A stretch of DNA of 19,268 bases from Pseudomonadota bacterium (GTDB taxonomy: Bacteria > Pseudomonadota > Gammaproteobacteria > Steroidobacterales > Steroidobacteraceae): contig JAKBBE010000044.1 of the NCBI GenBank assembly GCA_021826035.1, positions 1-19,268 of the forward strand. The letters run 5' to 3'. Below the pieces are notes generated by a model that worked only from the letters and a program-made list of their open reading frames with translations, had not been told where the DNA came from and did no database searches. Shown here piece by piece: positions 15,733 through 19,268 of the stretch; positions within the stretch are counted from its first letter, which is position 1, and each line of letters begins with the position of its first letter. Both the position numbers and the translations under genes were made by a program.

Positions 15733-18330
15733 ATGAGACACCGCCGACTCCCCCTTGCACCCCTCTTCGGCGTGCTTGTCCTCGCACTGACTGCCTGCAG
15801 CAGCAGTGGCGGCGGCGCGGCGCCGCCGCCGAAGCCCCTGAGCGGTTACGTGGCCGAGCAAGCGGCCATCGTCTCGGGTTATCAGACCTTTCAGGGCGGT
15901 CTCTCCTATCCGCTGCTTCAGGTCGAGGCGACCCTGCCGGCGTCGAGCCCTCTAAAACCAGGGCTCGCGGCGGGTCTCGTGCGCATGCTCGTCCAGTCGG
16001 TACGCAAAGCCGCCAGCGGCGCGGCGGCAACGCCGACGCTCACCTATGACGGCACGCTCGGTCTATACGAGTCGGGATTCACGATCTCGGGTGCCGTCAT
16101 CACCGACCACTTCTACTCCGACTCCGTCGGCACGCAGTCCGCCGGCACCCTGAGCGTGACCTACCCGTCCGGCACGACGATACCGGCACTCGGCCAAGCG
16201 TCGGCGACGCCGCCCTACACGATGACGATTGCCGCGGACATCACCGCCGGCAATCTGCCGATCAGCGGCAGCGGCACGATCGCATTGCAGGACAGCACCG
16301 GCGCCGGCGAGATCAAGGGCACCTTCACCCTGACGAAGGCGCAGGAGGCGGTGACCGCCGATCTGTCGCTCAGCGACACGGGCGCGGTGACCGGCACCGC
16401 GCAGATCGCCCAGAGCGGCGAGACGATCTCGGTCACCGGCTTATCCGGTCCGTTCAACGGCACCATCAACGGCAACGTCGCGGTCGCCCCGCAGGGCTAC
16501 ACCGGCACCGTGGCGATGTCGATCTTCACGGCGAGTTTCACGATCACGCTGAATACCGGCAAGGGCACGGCCTCGGGGACGGTGACCCCGCAGGGCGCGC
16601 TCGCGATCACGTTCGACGACGGCACGACCGAAACGCTCCTCAACCCCGTGACGACCTCACCTACGTCAACGCCGAACCCGACCCCGCCACCGCCACCGCC
16701 CGCAACCTATACCATTGGCGGCACGGTCTCGGGCCTCGCCGCCGGCACCCAGATGGTCTTGCAGGACAACGGGGGTGACAACCTCGCAGTCACCACCAAT
16801 GGCGCGTTCACGTTCGCGACCGCGCTTGGCACCGGGGTCAACTACGCGGTAACGGTGAACACCCAGCCCACCGGGCAAACCTGCACCGTATCGCAAGGCA
16901 CCGGCACCACCGGATCGGCCAATGTCGCCAATGTGGCGGTAACCTGCTCCGCCAACGCCGCCAGCACCTATTCGATCGGCGGCACGCTCTCCGGCTTGAC
17001 CCCGGGGTCCGGCATTGCCGTCGTGCTGCAGGACAATGGGGGCGATAACCTCACGCTCACAGCCAATGGGGCGTTCACCTTCGCCACGAAGTTGCTCGCC
17101 GGCGCAAGCTACGCGGTCACGGTGAACACCCAGCCCACCGGGCAGACCTGTACGGTATCGAACTTTGGCGCAGGGACGGTCGGTGCGGCGAATGTCACCA
17201 CGGTGAGCGTGACCTGCACGACGGGAACCCCGACCGCGACCGAAACGGTCCTGCACTCCTTCGGAGCGACAGCAACGGATGGGGCCACTCCCAGCGCCGG
17301 TCTGATCATGGACAGCAGTGGCAACTTCTACGGCACGACTGAAACGGGCGGACCGAATAACGTGGGCACGGTCTTCAAGATCACCCCGACCGGCACGGAA
17401 TCCGTCCTTCATGCCTTCGGCGCGACGGCAACCGATGGTACCCTGCCTTTCGCCGGCCTGGTCATGGATGGCAGCGGCAACCTCTATGGCACAACCACAG
17501 GCGGCGGGGTGCCCACAGGCGTCGGGGCGAATAGCCAGGGCACGGTCTTCAAGATCACTCCCGCCGGCACCGAAACCATTCTCTACTCCTTCACGGGCGG
17601 CAGTGATGGAGGCAATCCCGAAGCCGGTCTCGTCATGGACAGCGGTGGCAACCTCTACGGAACCACCACCAAGGGTGGTTCGAGCAACGACGGCACGGTC
17701 TTCAAGCTCACGCCCGCGGGCAATGAAACCATCCTCCACTCCTTTGCAGGAGGTGCCGATGGGTCCGGGCCTCTAGCCGCTCTGATCATGGACGGCGGTG
17801 GCAACCTCTACGGAACCACCACCGTGGGTGGTTCGAGCAACAACGGCACGGTCTTCAAGCTCACGCCCGCGGGCAATGAAACCATCCTCCACTCCTTCGC
17901 AGGAGGTGCCGATGGGTCCCTGCCTCGAGCCGGCCTGATCATGGACAGCAGTGGCAACCTCTACGGAACCACCTACCAGGGTGGTTCGAGCAACAACGGC
18001 ACGGTCTTCAAGATTACCCCGTCAGGCGCCGAATCCGTCCTTCATGACTTCGGTGCGACGGCAACGGATGGGACCCTGCCGTTGGCCGGCTTGATCATGG
18101 ACGGCAACGGCAACCTCTATGGCACCACCTCCCTCGGTGTCGGGAGCGAAGGCACCGTATTCAAGATCACTCCCGCCGGCACCGAAACCATTCTCTACAC
18201 TTTCACGGGCGGTAGTGACGGAGGCAGCCCCGAAGCCGGTCTCGTCATTGGCGGCAACGGCAACCTTTACGGAACCACTTACGCAGGCGGCGCCGGCAGC
18301 CTTGGTACGGTCTTCGAGATCACCCCGTGA
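15733..18330 (+). CDS. Lipoprotein with GloVer (TIGR03803-type) C-terminal repeats
   Basis: This encodes 865 residues. A signal peptide ends in a lipobox, LTAC, with Cys22 as the lipid-bearing residue, followed by a Ser/Gly/Pro linker. Residues of about 35-300 form an unrecognised beta-rich Thr/Gly domain. A proline linker (PTPPPPPP) near 316-323 leads to two related modules (about 325-410 and 413-497), each with LQDNGGDNL and NTQPTGQTC. Residues of about 499-865 are seven repeats of some 51 residues, built as GNLYGTT, GGSSNNGTVFK, TPAG, ETILHSF. These match the GloVer repeat described in Gloeobacter and Verrucomicrobia, likely a beta-propeller-like fold. The product is probably anchored in the outer or inner membrane. 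Ligand and function are unknown. No obvious strong ribosome site precedes the ATG; it was chosen because the signal peptide starts there. Confidence 0.88.
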   Translation: MRHRRLPLAPLFGVLVLALTACSSSGGGAAPPPKPLSGYVAEQAAIVSGYQTFQGGLSYPLLQVEATLPASSPLKPGLAAGLVRMLVQSVRKAASGAAATPTLTYDGTLGLYESGFTISGAVITDHFYSDSVGTQSAGTLSVTYPSGTTIPALGQASATPPYTMTIAADITAGNLPISGSGTIALQDSTGAGEIKGTFTLTKAQEAVTADLSLSDTGAVTGTAQIAQSGETISVTGLSGPFNGTINGNVAVAPQGYTGTVAMSIFTASFTITLNTGKGTASGTVTPQGALAITFDDGTTETLLNPVTTSPTSTPNPTPPPPPPATYTIGGTVSGLAAGTQMVLQDNGGDNLAVTTNGAFTFATALGTGVNYAVTVNTQPTGQTCTVSQGTGTTGSANVANVAVTCSANAASTYSIGGTLSGLTPGSGIAVVLQDNGGDNLTLTANGAFTFATKLLAGASYAVTVNTQPTGQTCTVSNFGAGTVGAANVTTVSVTCTTGTPTATETVLHSFGATATDGATPSAGLIMDSSGNFYGTTETGGPNNVGTVFKITPTGTESVLHAFGATATDGTLPFAGLVMDGSGNLYGTTTGGGVPTGVGANSQGTVFKITPAGTETILYSFTGGSDGGNPEAGLVMDSGGNLYGTTTKGGSSNDGTVFKLTPAGNETILHSFAGGADGSGPLAALIMDGGGNLYGTTTVGGSSNNGTVFKLTPAGNETILHSFAGGADGSLPRAGLIMDSSGNLYGTTYQGGSSNNGTVFKITPSGAESVLHDFGATATDGTLPLAGLIMDGNGNLYGTTSLGVGSEGTVFKITPAGTETILYTFTGGSDGGSPEAGLVIGGNGNLYGTTYAGGAGSLGTVFEITP
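17230..18330 (+). repeat. Seven in-frame tandem repeats, 153-bp unit
   Basis: The unit is 153 bp (51 codons). One copy, the second, is longer by 21 bp. Copies 3 and 4 differ by only about four bases over roughly 117 bp around 17649 and 17802. Sequence at 17398 recurs at 18031, and sequence at 17572 recurs at 18184. The block of copies 1-3 is thus echoed by copies 5-7 at a spacing of four units (612 bp). All are within the lipoprotein reading frame. Confidence 0.85.
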
Positions 18331-18507
18331 CTTTGACCCGCCGGGGCCGATACTCTCGGGGCCGGTTACGCGCTGGGTGGTCAGGTCGTCGGTCGATGCG
18401 TTCACGCAGCGGCGGCGGCAATCGCCAATAAAGGCTGCGCAGGGATGTTGGAGAACGGGTCGGACCGGGAATGACGCTGTGGTATCGCCGATGTCTCGGT
18501 CGGGATG

Positions 18508-18786
18508 TCATCCGCCGCGTCGCCCGCGCTTGCGGCGGCGGCAGACGGCGAGGAACCAGATGAAGTTTATGGCGGCGAGGATCCAAGCGGCGGTCCACAC
18601 GACCGTGAAATAGCGGTTGCCGGCCATGCCGAGCCGCAGCGGCAGGAGCAGGATGAGGATTTCGAACACCATGAAGCCCAGGGCGAACGCAAACAGGGAC
18701 CAGCTCCAGGTGCCGTCATGTTCGTGTTGACGGATGCCGCTGATGAGAATGAACACTTGCAGCCCGATGAAGAAGAGCCAGATCAT
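18508..18786 (-). CDS. Small hypothetical membrane protein
   Basis: This encodes 92 residues with about three hydrophobic segments (IWLFFIGLQVFILISGI, SLFAFALGFMVFEILILLL, VVWTAAWILAAINFIWFLA) and a very basic C-terminus (RRRKRGRRGG), placing that end in the cytoplasm. I do not recognise a family. It starts 26 bases after the stop of the neighbouring gene at 18813, on the same strand, with an AGGCG-like site shortly before the ATG, so the two are probably co-transcribed. It converges with the lipoprotein gene; the 177 bases between their ends hold only a weak imperfect inverted repeat near 18341-18363. Confidence 0.7.
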   Translation of the reverse strand: MIWLFFIGLQVFILISGIRQHEHDGTWSWSLFAFALGFMVFEILILLLPLRLGMAGNRYFTVVWTAAWILAAINFIWFLAVCRRRKRGRRGG

Positions 18787-18812
18787 GGGCGCCTGTTAAC
18801 GCAGCTCAGCGG

Positions 18813-19103
18813 TTATTGCGACGCGGAGTCCGGTTCCTTGCTGGCTGCCGTCGCCCGCAGGTACCGGCGGGCGCCGAAAAACATGACGAGACCGAAGACG
18901 CCGGCGTCGACGCAGAGCGTGGCGATGAACAGCCACTCGTAGCGCGGGTTGCGTTGGTATAAAAGCAAGGCCGGCAGCGCGGTCCCGTAGAGGAAAATGA
19001 CGAAGCCGAAGCCGGTGAGCATGACCTTCCAATCGAGGAGTCCCTTGCGGGCCGAGTCGCGCAGTACCAGACCGTCCATGAGCAGCTTCAATAGTTCGAA
19101 CAT
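18813..19103 (-). CDS. Small hypothetical membrane protein
   Basis: This encodes 96 residues. An amphipathic N-terminal stretch (MFELLKLLMDGLVLRDSARK) is followed by two membrane helices (VMLTGFGFVIFLYGTALPALLLY and WLFIATLCVDAGVFGLVMFF) and a short polar tail. The start ATG at 19103 has GAGGAAG about seven bases upstream, the best ribosome site in this part of the window. It is the first gene of a two-gene set with the 92-residue membrane protein. No family is recognised; the shared operon suggests the two small proteins act together. Confidence 0.75.
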   Translation of the reverse strand: MFELLKLLMDGLVLRDSARKGLLDWKVMLTGFGFVIFLYGTALPALLLYQRNPRYEWLFIATLCVDAGVFGLVMFFGARRYLRATAASKEPDSASQ

Positions 19104-19178
19104 GGGCGGGCTTCCTCAGAGGCATTGGCAGTTGCGACGACCGGTCCCTCAAGGTGGTAGGCGCCGAAGCCGGGAGAG

Positions 19179-19229
19179 ATGACTCACGACACCGCCAGCG
19201 ATCCGCCGCATTACCTCGCACCGAAGTGA
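19179..19229 (+). other. Possible 16-codon micro-ORF with ribosome site
   Basis: An ATG at 19179 is closely preceded by GGGAGA and opens a 16-residue frame (MTHDTASDPPHYLAPK) ending in TGA at 19227-19229. It lies divergent from the small membrane-protein operon. It could be a leader peptide or the head of a broken gene, or chance. The rest of 19104-19268 shows nothing else. Confidence 0.2.
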
Positions 19230-19268
19230 CGCACAGGTCGTGTGGCGTGAGCCATGCCCTTGATTCTT

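Noticed and set aside
16666..17739. A 357-codon minus-strand frame opposite the lipoprotein repeats
   Set aside because: It is the complement of the repeats and linkers, with low-complexity Gly/Ala/Asp content and no start signal.
17230..18330. Regularly spaced repeats as a CRISPR-like array
   Set aside because: The repeats are in frame in a long coding sequence, the unit is 153 bp, and conserved and variable parts are both translated as GloVer units.

Overview
The window is GC-rich chromosomal DNA, with G or C at most third codon positions. It is probably from an environmental proteobacterium. A gammaproteobacterium is my best guess, because one small protein resembles DUF5062, a family I associate with that class. 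This is inference from protein families, not a taxonomic assignment. No rRNA, tRNA, CRISPR array or intact mobile element was seen.

Layout. Positions 1-243 hold only the tail of an unidentified membrane protein. An ACS-type MFS transporter (minus, 244-1521) lies divergent from a RidA-family gene (1650-2084), a seven-helix membrane protein (2138-2887) and a small DUF5062-like gene (2931-3191). Facing these on the minus strand are a DUF4197 gene (5274-6068) and a CocE/NonD serine hydrolase (3350-5107), which carries one in-frame TAA.

The core of the window is a plus-strand korC-korA-korB operon (6233-10955). It encodes a 2-oxoacid (probably 2-oxoglutarate):ferredoxin/NADP oxidoreductase. KorC is a GltD-like FAD/NAD(P) module with a C-terminal two-[4Fe-4S] domain. 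KorA is a fused gamma-alpha subunit and KorB is the thiamine-diphosphate subunit. Together they would oxidatively decarboxylate a 2-oxoacid to its CoA thioester and pass electrons to ferredoxin or NADP. As sequenced, korC carries a TAG and a frameshift within about 35 bases, and korA has a one-base deletion. Only korB is intact.

Downstream, 10956-11985 is a scar: a headless and tailless gene fragment, two perfect 12-bp palindromes, and the 3' third of an IS91-family transposase that also has an internal stop. Minus-strand genes follow: a four-helix membrane protein, a secreted protein of unknown function, and a secreted Sel1-repeat protein. Position 15733 then starts an 865-residue plus-strand lipoprotein ending in seven GloVer (TIGR03803-type) repeats. 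Two short membrane-protein genes on the minus strand close the window.

The main caution is that four otherwise well-conserved reading frames are broken by one or two base changes. Either this is a draft sequence with residual errors, or the oxidoreductase locus and the hydrolase are recent pseudogenes. The raw reads would decide.
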